From CADEED01 sp963839685 (lineage in GTDB: Bacteria > Pseudomonadota > Gammaproteobacteria > Steroidobacterales > Steroidobacteraceae): a stretch of 64,000 nucleotides of DNA. Position 1 is the first letter of the stretch. Every line of letters begins with the position of its first letter. Positions 27,552 through 35,802 of the stretch are shown here, in pieces. The notes beneath the pieces were generated by a model. That model was not told the origin of the DNA. It saw only the letters and a list, made by a program, of their open reading frames with translations, and searched no databases. A program made the position numbers and the translations under genes. The stretch spans positions 682,001 to 746,000 of the forward strand of contig CAWIVS010000012.1 of the NCBI GenBank assembly GCA_963839685.1, read 5' to 3'.

Positions 27552-29370
27552 ATGACCACCACTCGCAGAGAATTCGTGATCGCCTCCGGCGCCGCGCTGG
27601 CCGCCACCCGTTTGCATGGCGCCCCATTGGACAACGACGCTGCGACCGAAGGGCTGCTCGGCGCGTTCGCCGAGGAATTGCTGGTCGACTATCCCGAAAG
27701 CGCCACCTCGCTCGGCATCGACACGGGCGCACGGGCTGCACTCAAGTCGAAACTCGCCGATCGCTCGGCCGCGGGCCAGAGAACGATCGCGGAACGCGTC
27801 GCCCGACGGCTCGATCGATTGAAGGCCATCGATCCTGGCGCCCTCGGTCCCGCCGCACGCATCGACCTGGACGTCATCCGCACGGCGCACGAATTCGCCC
27901 TGGAGGGATTCGCCTTTCCATACGGCGACGTCGCACTGCTCAACTCGAACTGGTCGTATCGCAATGCGCCGTACGTGGTCGCCCAGAACACGGGCGCGTT
28001 CCTCGAGATTCCGGGCATGCTCGACGAGCAGCACACGGTGACGACCGCCGAGGATGCCGACGCTTACCTCGCACGCCTCGAGGCGTATGCGGGCCAGATC
28101 GATGGCGAGACCGAAAGGCTCAAGAGCGCCGCCGGGCAGAACGTGATCGCGCCCAATTTCCTGCTCGACAAGACGCTGAGCCAGCTCAGGCTCGCGCGCG
28201 CGGGGAGTGTCGCCGACTGGTCACTGGTCACCTCGCTCGGGAAACGCACCAGCTCGATGTCGCGGCGATTTTGCGGCCCGCGCTGCGAAAATCGCGGCGG
28301 ACAAGATCGCACCGGCGCTCGACCGGCAGATCGAGGAACTCCTGTCGCATCGTCGCCGTGCCACCAGCGATGCGGGTGTGTGGAAACTGCCGCGCGGCGA
28401 CGAGTACTACGCCTGGGCGCTGCGCGCGGGCACCACTACCCGCATGACGCCGGACGAAATCCATCGCCGCGGCCAGGAAGAACTGCGCGCGTTGCAGTCG
28501 CGCATGGACGGCATCCTTCGCCAGCAGGGAATGACCGACGGAAGCGTCGGCGAACGCATGACCGCATTGGGCAAACAACCGCGCTTCGCTTTCGCGGAAA
28601 ACGACGAAGGCCGCGCCAGGCTCATGAACTTCCTGAACGCGCGCGTCGCCGACATGCGCACGCGCCTGCCGCGCGCCTTCAACACGATGGTCCCGGGAAA
28701 CTTCGAGATCAAGCGCATGCCGCCGGAAGTCGAACCCGGCGCCCCCGGCGCCTACGGCGGCCCGGGATCCATCGACGGCAAGGTCACCGGCAAGTTCTGG
28801 ATCAACATGCTCAGGATGAGCGTGTTCACGACGTACAACACGCCGACGCTCACCTACCACGAGTCCCTGCCCGGCCACGTGTGGCAGGGCGAGTACACCT
28901 TCAAACTACCGCTGTGCCGCTCGCTGCTGGCGTTCAACGCGTACTCGGAAGGCTGGGCGCTGTATGCCGAGCAATTGGGCGACGAGCTCGGCGTCTACGA
29001 CGACGATCCGTTCGGTCGGCTCGGATATCTGCAGTCGATCGCGTTCCGCGCCTGCCGGCTGGTCGTCGACACCGGCCTGCACGCCCGGCGCTGGACGCGC
29101 CAGCAAGCCATCGAGTGGTTCGCGAGCAGCAATGGCTCGACGGTCGACGAAGTCAGCGGCGAAGTGGATCGCTACTGCGCCTGGCCCGGCCAGGCATGCG
29201 GATACAAAGTGGGACACAGCGAGATCAACCGACTGCGCAACAAGGCGCAGAAGGCGCTGGGACAGCGATTCGACTTCCGCAAGTTCAACGATGCGGTAGT
29301 GACCGGCGGCGGCGTGCCCATGCTGACGCTGGCGCGCAGCATCGAGAGATTCATCGCAAGTCAACGGTGA
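27552..29370 (+). CDS. DUF885 family metallopeptidase-like protein, one apparent frameshift
   Basis: The N-terminus MTTTRREFVIASGAALAATR is a Tat-type signal (TRREFV). The DUF885 body includes RNAPYVVAQNTGAFLEIPG, MTPDEIHRRGQEEL and the conserved LTYHESLPGHVWQGE (HExxxxH-like metal site). AYSEGWALYAEQLGDELG and KVGHSEINRLRNKA follow. Relatives are periplasmic or secreted and often treated as zinc carboxypeptidase-like, but substrates are not known. The frame breaks near 28255-28265; deleting one base restores a 605-residue protein. The two halves are clearly one gene, as the family motifs continue across the junction. The start is divergent from the sulfotransferase gene. Confidence 0.9.
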
Positions 29371-29445
29371 TGTGCGAAGAATTTTCCCGTCAGTGTCATG
29401 GATTCTGACGTGCGGCGAGCGCTCATGTAGCTATGTTCCTCTCCC

Positions 29446-29865
29446 ATGGAACTGCACCGCGGACGACTCATCGATCACATCCAGCTCGTGGTCAAGGACA
29501 TCACCGCGAGCAAACGCTTCTACAAAGCGGTGTTTGAGGTGCTGAAAATTCCGCTGGGCGGCGAAGCCGACGACCACATCTGGGCGGACGAGCTGTTCAT
29601 CTCGACCAGGGAAAGTGACGCGGCGCTGGGCCAGCTGACCGGCCGCGTGCACCTTGCCTTCCAGGGCAAGGACCGCGAAACGGTGGAACGCTTTCACGAA
29701 GTCGCGATCGCAGCGGGCGGAAAGGACAACGGCGCTCCCGGCGAGCGCAAGTACCACCCGGGCTACTACGGCGCGTTCGTGCTGGATCCGGATGGCAACA
29801 ACATCGAAGTCGTGTTCCATGGCCCCGCGAAGAAGTCGGCTGAGTCCGTGCAGGTGACTTTCTAA
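29446..29865 (+). CDS. VOC-superfamily (glyoxalase/dioxygenase fold) protein
   Basis: This 139-residue single VOC domain begins with LIDHIQLVVKDITASKRFY. GRVHLAFQGK supplies the second His, and a closing LDPDGNNIEVVFHG supplies the metal-ligand Glu. The metal site (His, His, Glu) is therefore present. The reaction could be isomerase, dioxygenase or resistance-type binding and cannot be assigned. A 56-codon membrane-protein gene follows after 3 nt. Confidence 0.9.
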   Translation: MELHRGRLIDHIQLVVKDITASKRFYKAVFEVLKIPLGGEADDHIWADELFISTRESDAALGQLTGRVHLAFQGKDRETVERFHEVAIAAGGKDNGAPGERKYHPGYYGAFVLDPDGNNIEVVFHGPAKKSAESVQVTF

Positions 29866-29868
29866 TCG

Positions 29869-30039
29869 ATGACCAAGCTAGTCATCGCGCTGATCTTCGT
29901 CGCCGTCATACTGGTCGGCGGCCTCATGCAGTTGCTTCGAAACAGCCGCCAACCCATGGGAACGCCCGAACAACTCGAGCGCGCCAGGCAGCGCGAGCTC
30001 GAGCTGGAAGAGAAAGAAAGGCGCGAGAACGAAGACTGA
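29869..30039 (+). CDS. Small single-span membrane protein
   Basis: This 56-residue frame was found by direct reading. The N-terminus MTKLVIALIFVAVILVGGLM is one hydrophobic transmembrane helix. A charged tail rich in Glu and Arg follows (EQLERARQRELELEEKERR), predicted helical. ATG 29869 lies 3 nt after the VOC stop, so it is probably translated by coupling. No family is recognised. The sharp hydrophobic/charged contrast and the operon spacing support a real gene. Confidence 0.6.
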   Translation: MTKLVIALIFVAVILVGGLMQLLRNSRQPMGTPEQLERARQRELELEEKERRENED

Positions 30040-30106
30040 TTTTCGTGGGCCGCGCATCGCTCCCTGATAGACAGGCTGTCATATGTCATATTGCGTCATC
30101 GGCGTC

Positions 30107-30556
30107 TCACCAATCCTCGAGATCACGCGCCCTGATGCCGCTGCGTTTGATGACCCCGGGCACCCCCACGACGAGGCTGCCCGGCGGCACGGAGCTCACC
30201 ACGACCGCATTCGCCCCGATGAGCGAATCGCGGCCGATGCGCACATCGCCGAGAATCTTGGCACCCGGCGCGATGTAGACGTCGTCCTCGATCACCGGCA
30301 TGCCGGGCTGGCGTGACCGGCCGCCGATCGTGACCCCGTGCGCGATCAGCACGCGACAGCCGATACGCGCGCGCGGATGGATGACCGTGCCGATCATGCC
30401 GTGAGCGAACACCGTCCCTTCGCCGATCTCGGCTTCGGACGGCACGACCGCGCCGTAAATCAGGAAGATCGTCCACTGCACGGCGCGGGCCACCCGTTTC
30501 GCGCCGCGCATGAATAGCCAGTGGCCGAGGCGATAGAGACGAAACTGCATGGACAT
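30107..30556 (-). CDS. Serine O-acetyltransferase-like hexapeptide protein
   Basis: This is a left-handed beta-helix acyltransferase, 149 residues from ATG 30554-30556 (a second ATG follows at 30550). Hexapeptide turns include FAHGMIGTVIHPRARIG, VLIAHGVTIGG, YIAPGAKILGDVRIG and IGANAVVVSSVPPGS. Its resemblance is to short CysE/EpsC-type enzymes found in polysaccharide loci. The likely role is acetylation of a sugar or precursor rather than cysteine synthesis. It is the last gene of the minus-strand exopolysaccharide cluster, 20 nt after the methyltransferase. Confidence 0.85.
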   Translation of the reverse strand: MSMQFRLYRLGHWLFMRGAKRVARAVQWTIFLIYGAVVPSEAEIGEGTVFAHGMIGTVIHPRARIGCRVLIAHGVTIGGRSRQPGMPVIEDDVYIAPGAKILGDVRIGRDSLIGANAVVVSSVPPGSLVVGVPGVIKRSGIRARDLEDW

Positions 30557-30576
30557 CGAAGCGCCGCCGATCGGCG

Positions 30577-31509
30577 TCAAAGCGGCTTGCGATGGATCAT
30601 GTAGAGCCGGGTCGCCTCCAGGCTCTCCGCGCTCTGGCCGCGGTGCTGCGCGGAAATCGTGATCGACTGCAGCGCGGCCGCCTCCCGCAACACCTCGACG
30701 CTCACCGCCTCGAATCCCGCTTGCGCGAAAAGCGCCATGAACTCGTCGTAGGAGACGCGGTTGAAGTACTGCACTTCGTTCTGGAAAAGCAGGCGCCAAG
30801 TTGCGTCGGGATAGGCGAGATACTGCTTGCGCGATGCCGTCGGACAATAGTGGGCGAGGTGATCGTCGACGCCGATCTGGTGGATGGAGTAGCCACCCGG
30901 CTTGAGGACCCGCGAATACTCCGCGAGCGAGGACGCGAGGCGATCGGCCTTCACGTGCTCGAGAACGTCCATGCTGAAAACCGCGTCGTACGACGCGTCC
31001 GGCAGCGTCTCGAGCGAGCCGTGCGGGTCGATGATGTATTCCAGGTCGAACGCGCGATACAGATCTTCGAAATGTTCCGTCCGCTCGATCAGCGCGAGCT
31101 TGCGGATCAACTCAGGTCGGGCGCTGTCGGTGCCCGGCAGCGTCGGGCCCAGCATCGCGCCGAGCTGGGAGAAGATGCGCTTGAGCGCATGCAGCTGGCG
31201 GTTGTCCCACACGTCATACAGCGTGCCGCGAAAATCGAAGAACAGCCGCAGGTAAAGGCTGTAGAAATGTATCCACCCGGTGCCGAGCTCGAGGAGTCGC
31301 GGCTGTGGGAGGTCTGCCACGCCGAGTCGCCGCACGTTCTGCAGCAGCCAGTTCCCCCGGTCCACATACGAGCCGTCCAGGCGCTGCCGGCGGGACTGCC
31401 CGATCGTATTGCCGATCCGGCGATAGAGGGTGCGGCTCGCGCGGTTTACGCCGAACATCTTCAGGCCGAGGGCAGCAAGAAGATAACGCGGCGGGGGAAG
31501 AAGAATCAT
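30577..31509 (-). CDS. Class I SAM-dependent methyltransferase
   Basis: This 310-residue protein has a Rossmann core. Motif I is LLELGTGWIH (near residue 73), an acidic strand end follows (YIIDPHGS), and post-I/II is YDAVFSMDVLEHV, then VLKPGGYSIHQIGVDD. The acceptor is unknown; its place in the cluster suggests sugar or glycolipid O-methylation. N-terminal basic and hydrophobic residues (MILLPPPRYLLAALGLK) may bring it to the membrane. It is separated from the upstream Wzc-like gene by 380 bp, so it may have its own promoter. Confidence 0.85.
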   Translation of the reverse strand: MILLPPPRYLLAALGLKMFGVNRASRTLYRRIGNTIGQSRRQRLDGSYVDRGNWLLQNVRRLGVADLPQPRLLELGTGWIHFYSLYLRLFFDFRGTLYDVWDNRQLHALKRIFSQLGAMLGPTLPGTDSARPELIRKLALIERTEHFEDLYRAFDLEYIIDPHGSLETLPDASYDAVFSMDVLEHVKADRLASSLAEYSRVLKPGGYSIHQIGVDDHLAHYCPTASRKQYLAYPDATWRLLFQNEVQYFNRVSYDEFMALFAQAGFEAVSVEVLREAAALQSITISAQHRGQSAESLEATRLYMIHRKPL

Positions 31510-31889
31510 GGCGGCCTACCAGACGAAGAAGAGGAAATCGAGCAGGCGGTTGACGCTCACCCGCCCCGCCGCACGAAGCGATATTTCGGAATTCCGCCAT
31601 CGAACCGCCGATTCCAGCCAACCGTAAAGCGCAGTCCCATTCCAGGCGACATGGGCAACCACGGCGCAGCGCCACGAGCATGTAGGGAGTGGATAGGAAA
31701 TTCAACCCGGAATGGACCTACAGTGAGCGCGAGCCTGCCGTCGACTGGTCTTGCCCGGTAAACCCGACGCTGGCCAGGATGCCTGGCCGGAACGTCAGCC
31801 GGCGCTGATATTCCGACCGCTGAGCGCCGAAGGGCAGCCTAACCGCATGCCGTGGCGGGTGTGGCCGGCGCCGGCAGCGCGCCGTAGTC
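31510..31889. other. Intergenic region between Wzc-like and methyltransferase genes
   Basis: This 380-bp stretch holds the two-hairpin repeat at 31739-31808, described separately. Downstream of it on the minus strand are short frames that cannot be assigned. One spans 31557-31652 (31 codons, MSPGMGLRFTVGW...). Another in a different frame ends just before the methyltransferase start. They may be relics. No clear promoter was found. Confidence 0.5.
31739..31808 (-). repeat. Two-hairpin intergenic repeat, copy 1
   Basis: About 70 nt are shared with 48262-48328, with conserved blocks GTCGAC, TTGCCYGGTAAAC, TGGCC and GTCAGC..GCTGA. Read on the minus strand, it can form TCAGC-GCCG-GCTGA and a second hairpin GGCCAGG-CAT-CCTGGCC. 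It lies about 82 nt past the Wzc-like stop and 230 nt before the methyltransferase. Confidence 0.65.
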
Positions 31890-34028
31890 TCAACCCGCGC
31901 GCTGGATAGTCGGAACGGCGGTGAGCCGCGCCGGCATGCCCATGACGTAACGATCCAGCGACTTGCTCGCGAAGGCGAGGTTCTGTGGATCGACGTCGGT
32001 GAGCACCAGGCCGATCAGCGTCGCGCCGCGTTCCTTCAGGAGCCGCGTGGCGCGTGCAAGATCGTTGACGGCCGTTTCGCCATTGCGCGCGACGATCACG
32101 GTCTGATCCGCCACCACGGCGAGCGTGAGGGAATCCGAAACCATGCCGACGGGTGGGCTGTCGACGATGATGGCGTCGTAACGCTTGCGCAGTTTCGCCA
32201 GCAGCACCGAAAAGCCGGCGACCGTGATGCGGTCCAGCGAATGACTGGCGTTGTTCTCCGCGAGCAGCATGTCGAGGCCGGTGGACGGGTCCGTTTGCAG
32301 GACATCGGTGATCTGCGCACGGTCTTCGAGCAGCGCTGCGACTCCGCGGGACGGCTCCGGAATCCGTGCGAGCAGGCTGGCTGCCGGGCAGCGCAGGTCC
32401 ATTTCCAGGAACAACGTGCGTGTGCCCGAGCGCGCCAGCGCGCGGGCCAGGGACATCGCCACCAGTGTCTTGCCCTGGCCGGCCACCACGGACGTAAACA
32501 GGCATACGCGCGTCTCACGCGCGGATTGCTGCTCGAAGATGGCATTTCGCATCGAACGTATGCACTCGATGAACAGCCGCGGATCGCGGATCTTCACCAC
32601 GCCGCGTTCGCGCGCGTCGTTGCGAAAGCGCGGAATGGCCACCAGCGGCCGCAGACCTACCGCGTCGCTGAGCGCATTGAGATCGATAGCGCCCGGCCGG
32701 AACGCCTGCATGAGCAACGCCGCGCCGACTCCACCCAGAACGGAAACCATGAATCCGACCACCAGGAACAGCGAGGTGCGCGGGAACGATGGATGCGCGG
32801 GCGGCATGGCCCGCGAAACGATGACCGCCGTGGGATCGGAAAATCCATGCTCGGCCAGCTGAGTCTGGTAGCGGTTGAGCACCGTCTCGAAGACTTTGCG
32901 CTTCACGTCGGCCTCGGCCAGCAGCGCGGGCAGGGCGGCGGACACGCGGTCTTGATCCACTTTGTTAGTGGTCTCCGCGCCCACCGAGTGGCGGAGGTCG
33001 GCGACCTGGCGTTGCCAGGAGCTCACGTTGGCCTTCGCCTCCCTCTCGACGCGCGTCAGCTGCTTCTCCAGTACGTCGTTGATGCTGGCCAGCGTCTGGC
33101 GCTGGTTGACCAGCGTGGGATGGCTGCCGGCCAGCCGCGTCTCCAGCGAGGCGAGCGCGGCCTCGGCCAGCACACGATCGCGCAGCAGCTGCGCCAGCGG
33201 TTCATTGGCGACCAGCATCGCGGCATTCGCCGGATCGCCGCCGGCACGCAATGCGCGAATCTCGTCCAGGAGCGCAGTTTGCGCGGATAGTTGACGCTGC
33301 GCGTCCATGAGCTGTCCGTTGATCTGTGATAGGCGCTGCTCGACCATCGATACCGCCTGCGTCGTCACGATGCCGTTGCGGAGCTGGTACTGCTGCACCT
33401 CCGCGTCCGCGTCGCGCGCTTCCCGGGCGCGCGCGTCGACCTCCTGCTTGAGCCACGCCAGCGACTTCTGTTCGGTATCGGCGCGGCGCGAGGATTGCTC
33501 GGCTAGATAGGCCTCGGCGTGAGTGTTGGCGATGGTCGCGGCGAGTCGTGGGTCGCCGGCGGTGATCGAAATCTCCACCGTCTTGCTGCGGCCGTCATTG
33601 AAAACCTCGAGGTTCTCCTGGTACTCGCGCAGCACAGCGTCCGAGTTCACCTCGTCGGCTGACAGAAAGGGATGTGCCGCGCCCGGGACCGCCGACTGCG
33701 GCGAGGGGAGCCGCTGCAATTGGGCGAGCTTCAGCCGGCGGATGACCTCGCGGCTCAACCCTTCGCTGCCGATGATGGCGGTTTCGCTGCGGATGAAAAA
33801 CGGATCCGTCATTCCCGGGTTGCGGGCCGAGCCGGCGCCATCGCTCAGCTCGTCGGTCAGCGGTGCCAACAGCACGATGGCACGCGCGGTGTAGGCGGGT
33901 GCGAGCGAAAAAACCATTACGGCGATGCCGGCGAATAACAACGCGGTGACGGTGAGCGCCAGCATCCAGCGCTGCCGCAACGTACGACCCAGGCTGCGAA
34001 GACTCAAGGCTGAAATGTCTTCCATCAC
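31890..34028 (-). CDS. Wzc-like polysaccharide co-polymerase / BY-kinase-type ATPase
   Basis: This inner-membrane protein sets chain length and couples polymerisation to export. Of 712 residues, the Wzz domain begins with a transmembrane helix (MLALTVTALLFAGIAVMVF). A long periplasmic coiled coil (about 170-400) and a second helix (TSLFLVVGFMVSVLGGVGAA) follow. The cytosolic ATPase has Walker A VVAGQGKT (near 515), Walker A' LFLEMDLRCP and Walker B AIIVDSPPVG. BY-kinases normally end in a Tyr cluster. Here the last 30 residues hold a single Tyr (LDRYVMG), so autophosphorylation control may be reduced. It overlaps the beta-barrel gene by 4 nt. Confidence 0.93.
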   Translation of the reverse strand: MMEDISALSLRSLGRTLRQRWMLALTVTALLFAGIAVMVFSLAPAYTARAIVLLAPLTDELSDGAGSARNPGMTDPFFIRSETAIIGSEGLSREVIRRLKLAQLQRLPSPQSAVPGAAHPFLSADEVNSDAVLREYQENLEVFNDGRSKTVEISITAGDPRLAATIANTHAEAYLAEQSSRRADTEQKSLAWLKQEVDARAREARDADAEVQQYQLRNGIVTTQAVSMVEQRLSQINGQLMDAQRQLSAQTALLDEIRALRAGGDPANAAMLVANEPLAQLLRDRVLAEAALASLETRLAGSHPTLVNQRQTLASINDVLEKQLTRVEREAKANVSSWQRQVADLRHSVGAETTNKVDQDRVSAALPALLAEADVKRKVFETVLNRYQTQLAEHGFSDPTAVIVSRAMPPAHPSFPRTSLFLVVGFMVSVLGGVGAALLMQAFRPGAIDLNALSDAVGLRPLVAIPRFRNDARERGVVKIRDPRLFIECIRSMRNAIFEQQSARETRVCLFTSVVAGQGKTLVAMSLARALARSGTRTLFLEMDLRCPAASLLARIPEPSRGVAALLEDRAQITDVLQTDPSTGLDMLLAENNASHSLDRITVAGFSVLLAKLRKRYDAIIVDSPPVGMVSDSLTLAVVADQTVIVARNGETAVNDLARATRLLKERGATLIGLVLTDVDPQNLAFASKSLDRYVMGMPARLTAVPTIQRAG

Positions 34029-35239
34029 AATCTCCCGATGAACGACAGGTTGGCGACGTGGCGCAGGAAACCGCGAGCGGTCTCCGTGTCACGCGATCCA
34101 TAGTCGTAGGTGAATCTCAGCACCGAATGCCTTCCCACCTGCCAGCTCGCGCCGAGCTCGGCCAGGTACAGCGTGTCGTCGGGTTCGATCGACTCGAACT
34201 CGTCGATGACCAGCCGGCCGCCCGCGAACAGCGACAGCGTGCGGCTAAATTCGTGTGCCAGGCGCAGCATCACTTCGTTGCGAATCTTTCCAAAGCCTCC
34301 GGGAATTTGCGTGGGTTCGTCCGAGCGCGAGATTTCGGCACGCAGCGTCGTCAACCGCGTCGGCCGCCAGGACATCGCGCCGCGCAGCGCGAGGCCGTCC
34401 AGCATGTCGCTGCCGTCCGTGAAGCGACGCTCGAAGTAGCCGGCGCCGAACTCGAGATCGACGATGTCATTGCTGACCAACACACCCAGCAGCGCGCCGG
34501 TGGTGTCCGCGGATGCGACCAGCGGTGAGGCCTCGTCGAACTCGTCGCGCTTGAAATAGGCGCTGCCAAACCACGACAAGCTGCTTCCCAGCTCGTAGGC
34601 CGCGCGCAGCTCGCCGCCATACAGCGCGTGGTCGCGATACTGCTGTGAGACGTCGGCGTATTGCAGGCGTTGACCCGCTGCGGAGACGCGAACTGACAGC
34701 CGGTTGAAGACATGGGATTGGCGCAGATCGAGGCGAAGGTCGTCGTACAGGCTCACGGGAATGTTCGTCGGCGTTTCGATCTCGATGCGGCGCTCGAAAC
34801 GACGTTGGCCGTCGAGCGAAAACTCGAACGGATCGTGGGGCGACAGCAAGGTGGCGAACTTCATCGCCGCGCCAAACTCGGTGGCATCCAGCTCGCTCGA
34901 TTCTCCGTAGTGGTACGCGGCGATAAATGCCTGCGCATTGAATTCGCGTCGTGCGGAAGTGTTGTCGGCGCGCAGCAGCAGCTGTCCCGTCGCTACGCTC
35001 TCGCCGACATCCGGGTCCGCGACCGCGTCGACATTCGAGTCGTAACCGTACGAGATCGCCGCGGCGCCGCGCAGGTCGAGCGGACCGGCACGAAAGCCGT
35101 CTTCTTCACCTCCATTGGCGAAGACATCGCGCTGTGATTCGGCCAGCTCACCCGGTGTCGTCAGGTCGAGCGCTTCGCCGGACGCGGCAGCCAGCAACGC
35201 GGTCAGACACACTAACAACCTGGAACGAGGATGCCTCAT
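34025..35239 (-). CDS. Outer-membrane beta-barrel protein of the exopolysaccharide cluster
   Basis: This 404-residue protein has a signal peptide (MRHPRSRLLVCLTALLAAASGEA) and many alternating amphipathic strands, such as GAAAISYGYDSNVDA, LEFGAGYFERRF and LRFTYDYGS. It ends in the strand LSFIGRL. It resembles the EpsL/BBP7-like outer-membrane proteins found in gammaproteobacterial EPS and PEP-CTERM loci. The likely role is in secretion or anchoring of the polymer through the outer membrane. It lies between the Wza-like and Wzc-like genes, with an 8-nt gap on one side and a 4-nt overlap on the other. Confidence 0.85.
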   Translation of the reverse strand: MRHPRSRLLVCLTALLAAASGEALDLTTPGELAESQRDVFANGGEEDGFRAGPLDLRGAAAISYGYDSNVDAVADPDVGESVATGQLLLRADNTSARREFNAQAFIAAYHYGESSELDATEFGAAMKFATLLSPHDPFEFSLDGQRRFERRIEIETPTNIPVSLYDDLRLDLRQSHVFNRLSVRVSAAGQRLQYADVSQQYRDHALYGGELRAAYELGSSLSWFGSAYFKRDEFDEASPLVASADTTGALLGVLVSNDIVDLEFGAGYFERRFTDGSDMLDGLALRGAMSWRPTRLTTLRAEISRSDEPTQIPGGFGKIRNEVMLRLAHEFSRTLSLFAGGRLVIDEFESIEPDDTLYLAELGASWQVGRHSVLRFTYDYGSRDTETARGFLRHVANLSFIGRL

Positions 35240-35247
35240 GCCAGGCC

Positions 35248-35802
35248 TCAGAAGTGGCGCTCGAACACGAAGACGACGTCGCCCGGCAGGATGCGCGAGT
35301 TACGCGACGCCTGAGCCTCGCGTGCTGCGCCTTCACTCTTGCGGGTCACCGACACTTCATCTTCCGAGGCGCGGAACGTGTAACCGCCGGCGATGGCCAC
35401 CGCCGTGAGCACGGTCATGTCGGGCACGTATGCATAGGAGCCCGGGTTCTTCACCTCGCCCAGAATGAAGAAGGGCCGGTACTCGTTGATCTGCACCGTG
35501 ACGTCGGGCGACTTCACCGCCTTGGTGTTCAGTAGCTCGATGAGGCGGTGCTGCAATTCCGGCACCGTGAGACCTGCGGCCTGCACCGGCCCGATGAGCG
35601 GCATCGAGACTGCGCCGCTGTCGTTTACCCGCAGCGGGCCGGACAGATCCTCCTCGCCGAACACCGTGACCTGCAGCGCGTCACCCGGCCCGAGTAGATA
35701 GGAGCCAGATGGCACGGCGGCAAGCTCTGGCAGGCTGCCGTAGTTGCTGGCGCATCCGCTCGACAGGAGGGCGGCCAGCAGGATGACGGGGTGCATTTTC
35801 AT
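35248..35802 (-). CDS. Wza-like polysaccharide export lipoprotein
   Basis: This 184-residue protein has a lipoprotein signal (LLAALLSSGC lipobox, Cys near residue 17). It has a Poly_export domain (SYLLGPGDALQVTVFGEEDL) and one SLBB domain (YRPFFILGEVKNPGSYAY). It forms the outer-membrane export channel or its periplasmic ring. At 184 residues it is much shorter than enterobacterial Wza and lacks the C-terminal amphipathic helix, so another protein, perhaps the adjacent beta-barrel, may form the outer-membrane pore. The start overlaps the flippase stop by 4 nt. Confidence 0.93.
   Translation of the reverse strand: MKMHPVILLAALLSSGCASNYGSLPELAAVPSGSYLLGPGDALQVTVFGEEDLSGPLRVNDSGAVSMPLIGPVQAAGLTVPELQHRLIELLNTKAVKSPDVTVQINEYRPFFILGEVKNPGSYAYVPDMTVLTAVAIAGGYTFRASEDEVSVTRKSEGAAREAQASRNSRILPGDVVFVFERHF

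Noticed and set aside
31557..31652. A 31-codon frame upstream of the methyltransferase
   Set aside because: It has no clear ribosome-binding site, no recognised family and lies in a repeat-bearing gap; it is noted only within the intergenic entry.
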